Positions 45,301 to 58,177 of a stretch of 64,000 bases of DNA are shown piece after piece. Below the pieces are notes generated by a model. The model did no database searches. It saw nothing but the letters and a program-made list of their open reading frames with translations, and had not been told where the DNA came from. Each line of letters opens with the position of its first letter. Positions within the stretch are counted from its first letter, which is position 1. The position numbers were made by a program, and so were the translations under genes. The DNA lies in assembly GCA_001949185.1 (NCBI GenBank), contig BDGG01000001.1:3675324-3739323 (forward strand), read 5' to 3'. The stretch comes from Ramazzottius varieornatus. Taxonomy: Eukaryota; Tardigrada; Eutardigrada; Parachela; Ramazzottiidae.

Positions 45301-48300
45301 CCTGCTTGAGAAAGTCTTTTGAGAAAATAAGCTCTCCTTTGACCGGTTGCCGGCAAGAGGTCTTGAGGCTGACGACAGCAGGTAACTCTACCCTTGCCGA
45401 CCACTGCAAGTAAACCGAAACTTCAAGCTTCTGATCCATCACCAGAGCGTTCATTAGCGGCAATACGTAAAAAGGAAAACGCTCGGTGGAGCATTTCGGT
45501 TGACCGGCGGAAACTAGAGCCGAGGCAGACATGCGGCTCCACCCGGCCTGGGAGGAAGATCGACGTTGTGCGACGTTCCGCGTTATGCACCTGTCCATCA
45601 AATGCAAAGCAACACTGCCAAATGACCACAGCCGATTGTCGGAAAGAGCAACATGGCCTTCATTGTGACCTAGCTGTTCGCCATACAAGTCACTCACTGC
45701 TACAAGAGCTACAAAGAGTGTTTCTTGACAAATTACGGAAGTAATTTTCCTGTGGTTTCTGATCGTCGACAAACTTAATGGCTACGCTACGGAAGAGTTT
45801 CCTACGTCTACATCCTCGTCTCTAATTCATAGGCGTATAGCTGTGAGGTAAAATGACTTTGAGAAGATTTATTGGCAAATTGATAATTACACCGTTCGAC
45901 GTTTCAGTCTTAGAGGACAATTTATTGCTTTGTAGTTTGCACTCGCTCATCTGAAGGACAGGTTTTTTAGTGCTGAACAAAACCTCCCACGCAGTTTTTG
46001 TTACGGTGTTTTTTCCGAGGTTTGGTATTACGGTTAACAAAAGATAGTGGAGGACATCTACGCGTGCGTCGTCCATCCGAGATAAGCATAGATGAGTTGG
46101 GCGTTCGTTAGTTCCCATGTGAATTAACCTCAAATACACGGGAGGTAAATAATTGATAAAGCCGCAAATTGCTGGCTTTGCAAACTTGATGAAGTGCAGC
46201 CTTCGCGCATCCCTTGCTCTGCTGAAAGCACTCTGGTCAAATTTCTAAACTCATTACGGGAGTAATCAGGAATTAGTTTCGAGCTGGTTCATGAGCTCAA
46301 GTTGCAGTGCCGATCTGGCGAGGTATGCAGGTCTTTTAAGGGTAAAAGGTCGGATATTCACCGTAAGGGCATAAAACTGAAGTAAATTAAGCTCGGTAAT
46401 CCTAAAAGGGGCTTTACATCAGACTGACCATTCAGGTAGGACCTAGTAAGCCACTTGTCCAGCCAGCTCAAGGACCTTCGGCCTCCCTATGGTCAACCGA
46501 TCGCAGAATGGTATCGCCTCTAAACCGGCAACAATACTACTAACTTCTCAGATACAACGTCTCAGCTTTCCAGGCCGGAAGTTCTTTATTTCGAACTTCG
46601 AAGTTGGGTTTTCCGGGTCTCGGTGTCGAGGAAGGCTCGTGCAGATGGCGCCCCTGTACATGCAGACCAGTGATTTTTGAATCAAGAACCTATATACATT
46701 ATTCTGCAGAAAGAGAACGAAGAGCTTACTAGTCTTTAAACGGAAAGGTGACAGGTCGGTCGGCAGGAAATTACATTAGGGGTAGGAGTGTGCTCTGAGG
46801 GGTTACGCCTTGTTCATACACGGTATCTAATGCGGTGACCACATCACTCAATTAGAATAACAACTTCACATTTTTTAGCTTTGTTGTACGGGTTTTACAA
46901 TAGAGTTTAGACAAAAACAATATTAATGTTTCGCTTTCTTATAGATGTGCTCCCCGTTCTCTATTACGAGTACATGGATAACTGACACACCTCTCTTCAT
47001 AGCCCGCGAAGTTCCTGGAGGTTTCAGTGGACAAAAACCTCGGAAACTGGGCGTTTTTCAGTAGCTCCCGAAGAAAAAGATCGAAAAGGGTTCTTCGAGA
47101 TTTCCGAAGGACCTCCGGTATTGATCGATAAATGGAAGGCCTGAGTCAGCAACGCCGTTGCTGGGTTCTTTGACGGTTCGCTAGTTCGTCGCAGCAGCTT
47201 GTCTACATGGCGCGCTTACATCGCTAGACCGATCAAGTACGCGATGAGGTTTTGGACTAAATCTTTCGACAACTCTTATCGGCGGAAGAATGAGCTGTTG
47301 AACGATGGTCTCCGTTAATTGTGATAGAGTTGCACACATTCCGCATGGGTCATGCGGAGCACATTGGCTAATTACCCTTCTAGTCCAAACAGATATGACA
47401 TTGTGCTGCTAGCTGACCAGTGAGGAGATGAACTGCCAAATTCATCAGTTATGTATCAGTCTATGGCGACCAAATTTCAAGACATCTCCACAATGAGACA
47501 TGACAAAGTTCTAACTAATGACTCTGAATTTTATTAACCGATAACGTATAGCTCCGTTTTGCTTGGACGGTCTCCGTACACGTACGGATATTGCACTGCT
47601 TTTACTGGGTCTCCCCACAAGCATTTCGCCGCATGCTGTGTGGGCGTTTATCGGTTGAGTCTGCTGAGCTCTTCAACGACCGCGTTGCTAAATATAAACC
47701 GTGCTCAGGTCCGAGCGGGCACTTGATGGTCCTTGTCATCAATCACTAATGCAAATTTTGTCAAAAACATTGCGAATCCCTAATGGGTCAAGATCATTGT
47801 CAGCGCTTTGCAGACTTCACTGTTAATGGTAGTTCATTGTTCATTCGCACAGTTCCTTATCGAGAGTCTACTCCGTGCAAGCAATGAGGTTCTTCGATAG
47901 AGGCTCAAAGAACCACGTGGGAAGCCTCTGAACCTGAATACACTGTAATCTTATGTTAATCCGGTCTGTAAGTGTGCGAGACATGGCTTTGCAGATCACA
48001 CCATATTGGCCCATAACTCCATTTGAAAAAAAACGGCGTCGGGTCGCCGATCGTAAAGAACAGTAAGTACAACAGAAAAAAATTAGTACAAGCATGCCTT
48101 AATGCTCGATTCGGACGGAAGGCGTCGAAAGCTATTAGGGTAGCGGAAAGTGGGCGCGGTTACCACCTTTGCTGATCGGCACGTATCGTAATCTCGTTCC
48201 GAGTATATTAGACACTTTATTGATATATCCGCGGCGAGTCGTGGCCATTATAACTATCAGAGCAATGCAAAAAGACCGTGTAAAAAGGCGAATGTGGTCG

Positions 48301-49205
48301 ACGGAATGTCCATCGTTATTCGAGCTTAGGCGACCGTAATTGTTTTGGACATTAATATGGTAGATATGGAGTCAGAACTAAACCCCACACAATGTACTGT
48401 ATTGTGTTCGACCACTCGTAGGGTTTCCTGAACGTCGAATGTGAGAGACTTGCACTGCTATTAGATTTTGTAATATCTTATAATTACAGGTCATAACGGC
48501 TCTTGGACGGTACTTTCATAATTTGGTGGAACGCCTCTTAACCCACAAAAAGAAGCAATTCATGTCAGGAAAAAGAAGTCAGGTGTGTGCCGCCGTATGA
48601 AAGGTTTTTCGTTCTGATCGAAACTATACGTACACGATACAGATTCGGTCATCGTGTGAACTGTCATGTATTCGGCGCAAGCGCTTCGCACCTACACGCA
48701 TAGAGATCCAAGTGACGCTCAAGCGGAAGTTACAAATCTTTGAAGAGGAGCGGATAATGTGAAGACGTGCGAGTGGGCGGAAATTGCCAACATCAACGCA
48801 AGGAATAAAGGTACCAACGCTCGTCATTGTTCTTGCGTGAATCGTCAGCTTTGCTTATGCAAGAACACCAGGTATCATTAAGCCCAAATGTGCTTTGCAA
48901 TCATAGATTCAGGTGCTAAGACAAACGCGATAATGCGTGGGACCACAGACACACGCTTGCGTTCCCACGCATCAGCTACCATACAAGATCGACATTGAAG
49001 ACGGAGATCGAGACCAAGTTCACTTCCTGCATGACCACTCGCATCATTATCTCCACGCTGGTTGACAGCTACCAAGTGGAATCAAGAGATCGTCCGTGCT
49101 TCCTCTAACCTTTAAAGAGTCTTGAAGCTTTCTGTCCCAGAAAACGCTACACAGGAAGCGAAGCAGCTCTTCGACCATCCATACGGACAAACGGGATGGC
49201 GACAC

Positions 49206-49259
49206 GCACCTGCATACGCGTAACCATCACATCGCTCCAGGGTTCTTGTATGCAGGTGC
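49206..49259. repeat. Short hairpin, GCACCTGCATAC arms (copy 3)
   Basis: GCACCTGCATAC at 49206-49217 pairs perfectly with GTATGCAGGTGC at 49248-49259. The stem is the same as copies 1 and 2 but the loop sequence is unrelated. Confidence 0.65.
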
Positions 49260-52090
49260 CTGAACGGTCACGTTCCCACACCACAACATAAGTTAAAGTA
49301 GTCTACCCGGTAACGCTGTTGTTTTCGGAGGCGCCAAACGTGCGAAAAGATTCGAGGTTTGGGGATTCAGACTGACGTGCTAAAAGAACTGGCATGTCGT
49401 TCGAAGATCGCGGCACGTTGAGCCGATATCGCCGAAGAAAACAAGAGTTTGGCGACGGTAGATTGTGGAGATTAGTCTAGATATGCCACTGCAAATACAT
49501 CGAAGGAGGACCGGTCGGACAGGTGGTGTTCGTTATATTTTCGTTGGTCTTGTTTGGCCAACAGCGCTCCGTGCAATAAATTGGTGGTCTCTATCCCAAT
49601 CTGTGTTGAATATCGTCGATGCGTGCAATTTGTACAAAAACGAGTTATGACTTTCAGAAGTGGTCAAGTGGTCCAACACTGTATGTATTTTAGGCATGGA
49701 CTTTGAAATGACCATCCAAGACGTCAACATTGAGCCTTGACGAACACCTGAGATCTCTTTTGGTGTGGCGAGGTACAGCACGTACGGTGAAAGGGCAGCA
49801 TAATTAAATCCATAAATATCCTATATACACACCGCTTACAGACAAGTTCCTCGTTCATGTCAACACCTTGCAAGACTGAATGAACCTAATTAAAATTATC
49901 TGTCACATTATGCAGACATTGCTCTCGAAATATGGCTTTTTTCCATTGCAGAATAAATCAATCCGCCTAACTTTCTCGGACTTGCGCCACCTGATCGAAT
50001 GTCTGTCGATATTTCGAGCTCGAGCTCAAGTAGATTCCAGAGGTACTTAACCTGAGTGTTTGGAAGAAATTTGAAGAAAAATTCCGAGCTTTACCCTAAG
50101 GTTCCCCAGCAAGTTACGCACTTGACAGCAGAGTGGAGGTCCACTCGAAAGTCCCGATGCAATTGTTTACCGCCTGTTTGTAAGAGTATAATTTCTTAAG
50201 TGTCTTATTGCAGTATTGCATGGACTCTTCAAACAATCATACGCTCCTTGCAAGATGCTGGCACGGACTTCCGGTTGCTTGTCATCAACACAGGGTAAAC
50301 ATATCGAGCTGACAAAAGAAATTCCATAATCAAGCGCAAACACGCTGACCTGTTGCCCGGTGTGTGCTGAGATACCGCACCTCGGACCTGTAGGACCTTG
50401 CAAACAATGGACCGCCAGGACCGAAACGCGATCCTCGTCGACGCGAGGAAAACTCTCTAACAGACAATGGACTGAAATTATTATCAGTTATTTCTACTAG
50501 CGGTAGTTTTAGAATTCTTTTCTTGAGCATAAACAAAAGTTACATTATCACGCCGCGTTTTTACCCGTCATCAATCCCAACCCGCGAGCTTGCCGCGTTA
50601 GCTACTTCCGACAGAAATATACAACGGAAATGCAGCTTCGATGTTCGTCACTTATCCAATTACCTTTTCAGGACATCGCAAAGCCTATTTGGATTAGCAA
50701 AGATGTGTCCGAGATGTCGCGAGGACCGACTGCCGGCTCAAAAGGGAGGAGAAGCAAACGAGCAGGACGGAATGAGGGCTAATAATCCAGATTTGGACGG
50801 CTGTAAATAATGGGTCGACAAAAATTACTGGAATGGATGTAGTCTTTACCGGTAAGTATTGATAATAACTCGAGCAACAGTTAGCCTGTCCGACCGGTAT
50901 GGGCCACTATGCATCATGCTCGATTTCGGCTGTTTGTTAGTGCAAGGTTGAAAGTGGTCAAGCCGTGTGTATAGCAGAGTTCCACCTGTCTAAAATGGCC
51001 TCCGATGAACCTTTCGACGATTCGCTGCTACCTTTGGCTAAAAAGTCGGAGATTAGCTGGCTCGAGGTGGAGGGCGGCCTGACGATCAATCATCAAGTAC
51101 CCGCCTAAGTGGAAACACGCAGCGACACCAGTGATAAAGTTTTACAGCTTCCGCGACTCCATTGTATGCTGAGACCTGCTGGTTTCGTGTACGGTATTGT
51201 CGCGGACACCGGTAGCAATTGCCGGCAAAAGCGAAGATTAATGTTGACAAGAGTTGTAGCAGTCTGCAATTTACAGCTAAATCCCATCAACAATCGCTCT
51301 TGGCCATTAGCTTGTTGCACGGAAGACCTTCAATTGGTTTTGCAAATTCTTCCGTATTAATAAACCATTCGTCCGTATCGAGCACGATTACAACATCGCG
51401 AAAGCTGGCGTTGCGTTCCTGCGAATTGTATAGCACAAGATGTTTCGCTTTCCGCCATTGAATACGAGACCTCCGCTGGTTCCCCGCCGTCTGCCTACGA
51501 TGGTTGGCTCTGGCACCCTCAGCTACGGATCGTTGTGCACGATTATTATTTGTGTGAGATACACCGAAACTTATAATATGCCACCTCGAAGGTTGTACAT
51601 AGAAGGAGAAAGAGAATCTTGAAAGGTCTAAGGACGATTGTCTTATATGTAACAACATCAAACCATATCGCAGTGAGGCGGACACGTGAAACTCGTGTTG
51701 TGGGCCTGTTGGCGTCCGAAGTTTTGTTTGAACTCTTTGCTGTACGAGTACACAATCGCGGTAGATGGAACGATGCGGTCAGTTTCACAGAGCTTCTCGG
51801 TTTGACTAGAGTCCTCGGAGATTGATAGGATATTAATTAACGAAATCTTTCATTGCAGCCTGAGAATCGCCGGAGGTCGACGAGAACTAGGCGGATGAGC
51901 ACAAGATGCATGCAATGGAAATTCGTTGGCCGAGTTCCGTGATGTGGAAAATAGGTGAGACAAAATCAGATTGGTTTCGAATGGACTATAACTTCATTTC
52001 TGCGACACACCTGCATGAAGTTCCTCTCTCTACATCACTTTATATTTTAGTATTCCACGAAACTTTCACTTGGAGCAGCCGAATAATACC

Positions 52091-53177
52091 ATGCCGGTTC
52101 TCAAAGTACGGGTTGTCGGATTTGTCGCTTCCGGTGAGTATAAGTTGGCTACTAACATTTGCGTCAGAGGAGATTTCCGGTATTCTAACCACCATTTATT
52201 TATAGTGCTTCTCACGCTTGGTAAATTCGTGTCTCCCTTCGGCGGCGGTTATGGAGGGTTCGGAGGTTACGGCGGACTCGGCGGAGGATACGGTGGAGGC
52301 TTCGGAGGATATGGGGGCTTAGGAATCGGAGCAGGTTTCGCATTATGGGGCGGCTATCCTGGTTTTGGTTATCCTTGGTTAGCGCCGCCTCTTGGATTCC
52401 AAATTAACACTGGTTCGATCTACGGTACTCCCGGAATCGGTTTCTACAATCCTGGTCCGCGAAAGTCCTACATCACTTCCGGAGGCGCAGGAGTGGGTGG
52501 TACGGCCAATCCACCAGGTACTGCAAGAGCGGGCTCTCCTGGTGGGCCTGGCGGTGCTGGTGGTGGACGAGCACAGGCTGGCGCACAAGCTCAGACTGGA
52601 GGACCGGTCGCCAATACTGCCGGAAGCACCAACGCTGCAAGTCTGCCCGGATCAGCCGCTCAACAAGCGGGCAACCCCCAGGTACGGATTTTTGTATCCC
52701 ACAGGAAAAATCTAGATTAATAATAATAGCGGTTTAATTAGCTGAAGGGCCAGATGCAGGAAAAGCAGTCAGAAACAGTAGTTACCGGAATATAATTTAC
52801 CAACAAAACGTATCTTATGATATAAAATAATGAAATTGCAGGGGCAGAACAATCCGAATTTACCAACGGGAGCAGGAGCTGTTGTTGCTGGAAGTGCGGG
52901 CTCTCAGTCAAGCGGGGGCACTTCCAGTTTGCAACAAGGGATGACAGCTGTTAACGGCAGCAGTGGTGGCGGAAATGGTGGCGCCAGCGGCGGAGGCGCT
53001 GGGATCGGTGGCGGTGCAGCATCAGCCTCGGGATCGGGAGCGTCTGCAGCGAGCGGATCGTCTGGTACTGGAGGCGGTGGAGGTGGTGGTAGTGTTGGAG
53101 GTAGCTCATCGGGAAGTGGTGGGTCTTCGGGCGGAGGAGGTGGTGGCGGTGGTGGAGGAAGCGGTAGAAGGCGCTAA
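52091..53177 (+). CDS. Secreted glycine-rich structural protein
   Basis: Three exons (52091-52133, 52206-52681 and 52842-53177) join in phase. The start MPVLKVRVVGFVASVLLTLG makes a signal peptide across the first splice. Then follow GGYGG-type repeats (SPFGGGYGGFGGYGGLGG), a Pro/Gly/aromatic block (FALWGGYPGFGYPWLAPPLG), a Gly/Ala/Gln-rich region, and a final exon of Gly/Ser runs ending SGRRR. There are about 283 residues, essentially low-complexity. Proteins of this composition are found in cuticle, eggshell, silk or adhesive secretions; which applies here cannot be read from sequence. The next gene downstream is ribosomal protein eS17. Confidence 0.75.
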
Positions 53178-53926
53178 CTTAGGCCTAATGCCATTCTATG
53201 CGTTTGGCGTGAACGGACAACTCATTTCGCATCCTGCCGGGATCTCTTGCTTGCTATTATTCTAGTTTCTCATGGGATACGAAGTATAAATCGTTCTCCT
53301 GTATTGCTTCCTTTGTGGACCGTACAGTATGTGCAGTTTGAACCTTCCTTCAGTATTATATATTACCGTTCGGCCTTCGACTGGCATGTTTAATAAGCCC
53401 ATCATCGCCGTCTATAAATTCGAAATGTTCAAACAGTGGAATGCAAACTAAAGATAAGCATATCAAAGTCACGGAAAAACTAGGCTAACACTCGCCGCAT
53501 AAAACAGTAACGAGTACATGTGCCTGGGTCCTGGAAACTCGGAACCTGCTGAAGAACGTGGTGTCTACTTCCAGCGAGCGCTGCGCCATCTTCCTTTGTG
53601 GCCAACTAGGTTTTCGCACACGGTACTCGTCAGCGATGTTGAAAACTGTAGTTGACATCATCATTGCTCCACGTGTTAGATGATTGATTGCTTACCTACG
53701 CTGGGCATGATTCACCCTTTCCATCCCACTTGTCCATATGTGTTGTGTGCGCTGGATCGCGCACCGGGCTGATTTCGTATTAACTATCAAGCCATTCGTA
53801 GAGTTTTGAGTTCTTCGCAGTGATTCTTCCTCACCAGAGCTTCTCTTGGACCTTACGATCCTTCCAGCAATTGTTACATCGTTTCTGGGAAGTCTGCTTT
53901 GCTGCGAGACATCTGGTTTACCGGAA
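53178..53926. promoter_or_regulatory. Intergenic and upstream region of eS17
   Basis: No supported gene. A pyrimidine-rich tract (TTCTTCCTC) near 53823 could belong to a 5' TOP-type leader of the ribosomal protein gene, which is expected but not proven. Confidence 0.35.
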
Positions 53927-54636
53927 ATGGTACGTAGGATGTTGCTGCAAGCGGCCTAGATGTCTCTTACCGGGCGAATGTTCGTTAATGTTTGCTGCTA
54001 TGGGTTTAGGGTCGAGTCAGGACCAAGACCGTGAAGAAGGCATCCCGTTTGATTATTGAGAAGTACTACACCAAGCTAGGAAATGACTTCCACACCAACA
54101 AGAAGGTGATCGAAGAGGTAGCAGTTTTACCAACGAAGAAGCTGAGGAACAAAGTTGCTGGGTAAGTTTGATTATTGGTTGATTGATGGTTGTGTTATGC
54201 TCCGTCAGAATGTCCTGTCTTAAACTTCCAGTGTTTCTCTGATCTGTACCGTATGTGACTATGTGTTTACAGATTCATCACTCATTTGATGAAGCGTATC
54301 CAAAAGGCACCTGTCCGCGGAATTTCCATCAAGCTGCAGGAAGAGGAGCGAGAGCGTCGAGACAACTACGTTCCCGATATTTCCGTTCTGGACTCGCAGA
54401 ACAGCATCGATGTCGATCCTGACACCAGAGAAATGCTAACCAAGCTATTGAACTTCCCGGCCAAGATGAACAACATCAACGTGCAGAACGCTAATGCCGA
54501 TCAAGGTGCGGGAGGTTACCAGCAAGATCGTCGAGGAGGAGATCGTCGCGGTGGCCCAGGTGGTCCAGCTGGTGATCGTGGCCGAGATCGCCAGCCATTC
54601 GGTGGAGAACGTGCTAACGTCGCTGCCCAAGAGTAA
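53927..54636 (+). CDS. RPS17: Ribosomal protein eS17 (RPS17) with RG-rich C-terminal extension
   Basis: Exons are 53927-53929 (ATG only), 54010-54161 and 54273-54636, giving 172 residues. The ATG-only first exon has a strong GTACGT donor. The body matches eS17: [59 protein letters not shown] and [13 protein letters not shown]. Family members are about 135 residues. Here the usual C-terminus is replaced by a longer Gln/Gly/Arg-rich tail with several RRGG and GDRGRDR repeats, ending ANVAAQE. Function is a core protein of the 40S small subunit. The tail could bind RNA, but that is inference. Confidence 0.95.
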
Positions 54637-55305
54637 TTGTTTTTAACATCTGAATATATTGTGCAGTGCGAACGGAAAAGTTTCTTCTTACCATCTTGGG
54701 GTATCATCTACGTGTCACGTTGTAGAACAAAACAACTGTTGCGGCTCTTTTCTGCAAATGACTAGATCGGAAGAGCACTAGTAAGAAAGTATAGTACTGA
54801 GAATGCCATTGCTTGGCTCGCGTTGCGTGTTGTAACTTGCGTGCTTGAGAGTCCTGAGGTTTTTAGCGAAAGAGTTGGAATTTTCTTTTCAGGCGGCTGC
54901 TGCCCTGCAGCGCTTCAGCTCCTTTCCCGGATGACAGAATGGCGATTGAGAAATAAGATGATGAAGGCCTTCTTGATCCTTCCGACAGAAGTAGCTAACA
55001 AGGCCGCGCTGGCACCAACCTGATCGAGGTTTTGATTAGAAGGAATTGTTGGATGCACAGAGCAGGTTATGTGATCGGCCCATTCCTGCCAGGTATTTTG
55101 TGTGCTTCAGTGTGGATCATGGGTCGAAGAAGACTACGGAAGATTGCTGCGCTTCTTGGACTCTGGCCAGTCCAGCATTCCTCGGCAACAGGTGAAGCTC
55201 GGGTACCCCGTCACTTCCGGTTGGAAGTCCGCTGCTTCTGGAAGACCTGGATAAAGAGCCGTGTAACTCTGTACTATTTCCTACTCTATAGAAAAAGACA
55301 AAAAA
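54637..55305. other. Intergenic, nothing recognised
   Basis: This contains the eS17 3' UTR and short frames without domains. No RNA gene or repeat was identified. Confidence 0.35.
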
Positions 55306-56037
55306 ATGACCCATCATAATAGCCATGTCCGTGCTTCCACCCACGGAGGACGAGGGGGGCTTGACAAATGGCGAGGTGCTGGAAGACCAGGACGCAACAT
55401 CCGCAACCGCTCTACAGGAACCCGCAACATTCCATTTCATACACCCACCTTCAGACCATTCGCTCTGTTTGCTCCGTTGGACGATCAGCAAGACGAAGAC
55501 GACGCGTTTGCTGCTGGAGATAACCGAATGTCGACAGGTCTTGCAGTAGTTCACTACTTCTCTAAATAAGAAAGAAAGTCTGTCTAGCTTTCTGCTTGTC
55601 TTTTCCCGCAGTTAGAGCAACAACCAGAGCAAGGTGGCGCGGCTTCCGGTTCGGAAGACCTCGGCTATTACATTCGCCGGATGGCGACCGTGGATCCATA
55701 CTTCCGGTACTGCTTCCTCCACGGATTGGCTGGGAACGACAGGTATCTATTGCAGTCGCCACTTGTGCTTGAATGTAGCATGACAGTCTTTTCGTAGCGA
55801 GGTCTCTTCGACAATCTACCGATCTGGCAACAATGGGGCCAACCGTTAGGTCCCGGGATGGACACACGCACCCCTCCGGTTCCTGCACGACGATTACTAC
55901 GAGACCGCCGTTTGCTCTTCCTCAACCGGCCCACGCACCCAGTCAACTCTATTGCCACGCTGGAGTTCCCTATGCGACGCCGACGCTCTGGATCGAATAC
56001 ATTCTCCCACGAAACTCTTTCTATAAACCAACCCTAA
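55306..56037 (+). CDS. Three-exon gene of unknown function, reading frame ambiguous
   Basis: Exons about 55306-55537, 55612-55742 and 55799-56037 have GT/AG borders. Starting at the first ATG (55306, MTHHNSHVRASTHGGRGG) the frame stays open through all three exons to NQP-stop, giving a basic RG/RR-rich protein that includes RGLFDNLPIWQQWGQPLGPG. A second frame starting at 55325 (MSVLPPTEDEGGLTNGEVLE) is also open across exons 1 and 2 (GYYIRRMATVDPYFRYCFL) and could continue with an acceptor four bases later (55803). I recognise no domain in either. One of them is likely the protein; dual coding is possible but unproven. Confidence 0.45.
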
Positions 56038-56051
56038 AATGCGACTGTTGA

Positions 56052-58177
56052 AAAGACCAAACGAGCTCTAAAAGCCCTTCTCAGGCAGCTGTTTTCATTC
56101 ATTCGGTGGTTATTGACCGCCACAAAGAAAAAGTAAAATCGTAACGGAACCGTTAGTAGCACATAAAGAACCATGAGACGGACGAAATCAAGACATTTTT
56201 GGCATTACAGTTGATATGAATAATTTGATCAATGTGACGCAGGGATGTTCCCTCCGCGTTTGCGGGGGAGGTATCATTGACAAATCGGTTTGATTGTGAT
56301 GCTATTGGCCATAGTTTCTCTTTTCACCACATTTTGTGAGTTGCCGGGTCATATTAGTTCCTCGTAATAGGCTATCTCGTAACCGAAAACTGATTTTATC
56401 ACAGATTTTTTCATTGAGTTGCTGTAAGTCATGTTTGATTGACCGAATGTTTGTGGGTATGAAATCGACGTACAATGTGGTGAATGCTTCAAAGCGAAGA
56501 AATTACAACACTTTGATTGTTACGGATCTACTGCGCGTGCCTTCGTTGTGTAACATCCCACCGAGAAACACATTTGAGTTCCATCCACGGAGGCGTCTTA
56601 ATCAAACTCACCTCCGCTTCCCAGCTGAGGACTGTAACGCAGTTGGAAACCCTGCTGTGAGACCTGAGAGCCACTTCTACCAACTTAACAAAGCGGCTTT
56701 TGGAGCCTTACCTTGACACCGAAAGAACTTGCTCGAAAGTGCCAAGAATGACCAATGTAGATCAGGTATTACGTCAATACAAAAAATAGAAGCCAACTTA
56801 ATGCCCAGCGGGAATGTCACAAGGATTCGCGCCAAAGCTCTGCCGGAGCGGATACTTGCGCAACGATGGTGAGTCGGCCGTACTGTTCCCGCTAGCCGAT
56901 TTGGCGAATCTTTCATAAACAAAACGTGGAGCCAAGCAGTTTGAATATCACATTGTGTATGCTGGTCCCATGCCAGATGTGTCATTAAGATCTGCGAAAA
57001 TCAAGACCAAAACCAACAACTTCAGATTCATATTGCCCTATAAAATCCGGGTCTTCGTTGTTGTTGTTCTGTTGTTATTGCCCGCATCTTTCATGCTTGC
57101 TGTTCCTGCTCATTTTGCTTCTCTTTTTCATCTGTGTGGTGCTTGCTCACTTCAATCATAGTTGCCATTTGGCAGAATTTGATATAGCTAGTCGTTAGAA
57201 GGCGAGTTACGAAAGATCCTGACTACTTTACCGCCGGTCTTGATCCATCATTCGCTACTTTGCTCAAGCTGTGACAGCTGATCAGCCATTCTTGTCAAAG
57301 TCGAGGTTTAATCCACTGCGGAGTGTCAAGCATATAACACAGAAATCACTTAGTATTTCTGTCGAATACCAAGTGATCTGTGTTCTTGCGGGCTACAGGT
57401 ACTTCCTGCTGATACTTTCAGTTCGGGGACCTGCTCCTCACTTCCGCACTGCCCAAGATCCACCCGGATCGAGGCATGCAAGCTCGCTGATATTCCACCA
57501 TACCATCTCACGACCCTTGACGCCCACGAGGAATCGCAGGAATATCCAACATTCTATTTGGATCTACCGGACTGCAGTTCGACTGAGATCCAGCCAAACA
57601 GGGAAGAGTTCCGTGGCACTTGACCGCCAGAGTAAGTCTCTTGTTTATTGGTATAGTTTGTCCCTAATTTTCATTGTTTTCTTTGTGCTTTCTCAAGTTG
57701 CACTTTCTTTCTGCTTTCACTTTCGGCTCATTGTTGAGGGTTATTCCCATAAGCCCTTGTGTCTGCAACAATGGATTTTGCTGTGCAAGTGGGTCACGAT
57801 TTGGCCTTGACCACTGCCCAAAATAACTGACGCATCCAGCTCTTCATTAACAGTGCAAAGCATAGCCCAAGGCAGTATTTCCCAAGTATCGTAAGCGGGG
57901 AATGCCAAGGGGACTTTGCAATAGAATTGTTCGCAGAGTTCTTTCGTGTTATCTTTGATCCGAGATGGAGTTGCATTAGCATTCCTAATGAAAACATTGC
58001 AATTTCGTTATACTTACTCGTATTGGCATATGTCATGTAAGTTGTATTGTGTTATTAGATTAGCATCTGTTACAATCAGTCTGCGGTTCAGTATGTGCCT
58101 CCATTAATATTTGGCCTGTTTGTTTTAGCGTAGCCGGCTGACATAAGGTCCGACACGAGGAACTCGTCAGCCGTAGC
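56052..58177. other. Intergenic, with one weak exon candidate and one hairpin
   Basis: No gene is clearly supported. A possible exon at about 57422-57624 (after a TTTCAG acceptor) reads CKLADIPPYHLTTLDAHEESQ and ends at a TGA; it is Cys-containing and protein-like but has no partner exon. A hairpin lies at 57327-57388. Confidence 0.35.
57327..57388. ncRNA. Candidate small-RNA hairpin
   Basis: Arms CAAG...AACACAGAAATCACTTAGTATT and AATACCAAGTGATCTGTGTT...CTTG pair with a one- to two-base bulge and one G-T-type mismatch around a short TCTGTCG loop. The length of about 62 nt and an imperfect stem are compatible with a short pre-miRNA, but without RNA data this is only a structural candidate. 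Confidence 0.35.

Larger units (their letters stand above)
33200..52000. other. Gene-poor 18-kb region
   Basis: Despite many open frames, none over this span shows a domain, a convincing signal peptide with downstream exons, or homology I recognise. The region lies upstream of the Echinoid-like gene and may contain its 5' exons, a long first intron and enhancers, as is common for adhesion-receptor genes. It also holds short hairpins (separate entries). A minus-strand frame at 51685-51287 ends with a DTDEWFIN-like stretch that could be an exon fragment, but I cannot support a gene. Confidence 0.5.

Noticed and set aside
45206-45772. 188-codon minus-strand open frame
   Set aside because: No domain, and an equally long frame overlaps on the other strand. 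Not supportable as a gene.
51105-51685. Minus-strand frames with a DTDEWFIN glycosyltransferase-like stretch
   Set aside because: There is only a short segment with no consistent flanking exons, and plus-strand frames overlap it equally well.
57271-57810. 179-codon open frame starting MTADQPFL
   Set aside because: It is low-information and overlaps the hairpin and the more protein-like alternative frame after the acceptor at about 57421. No family resemblance.
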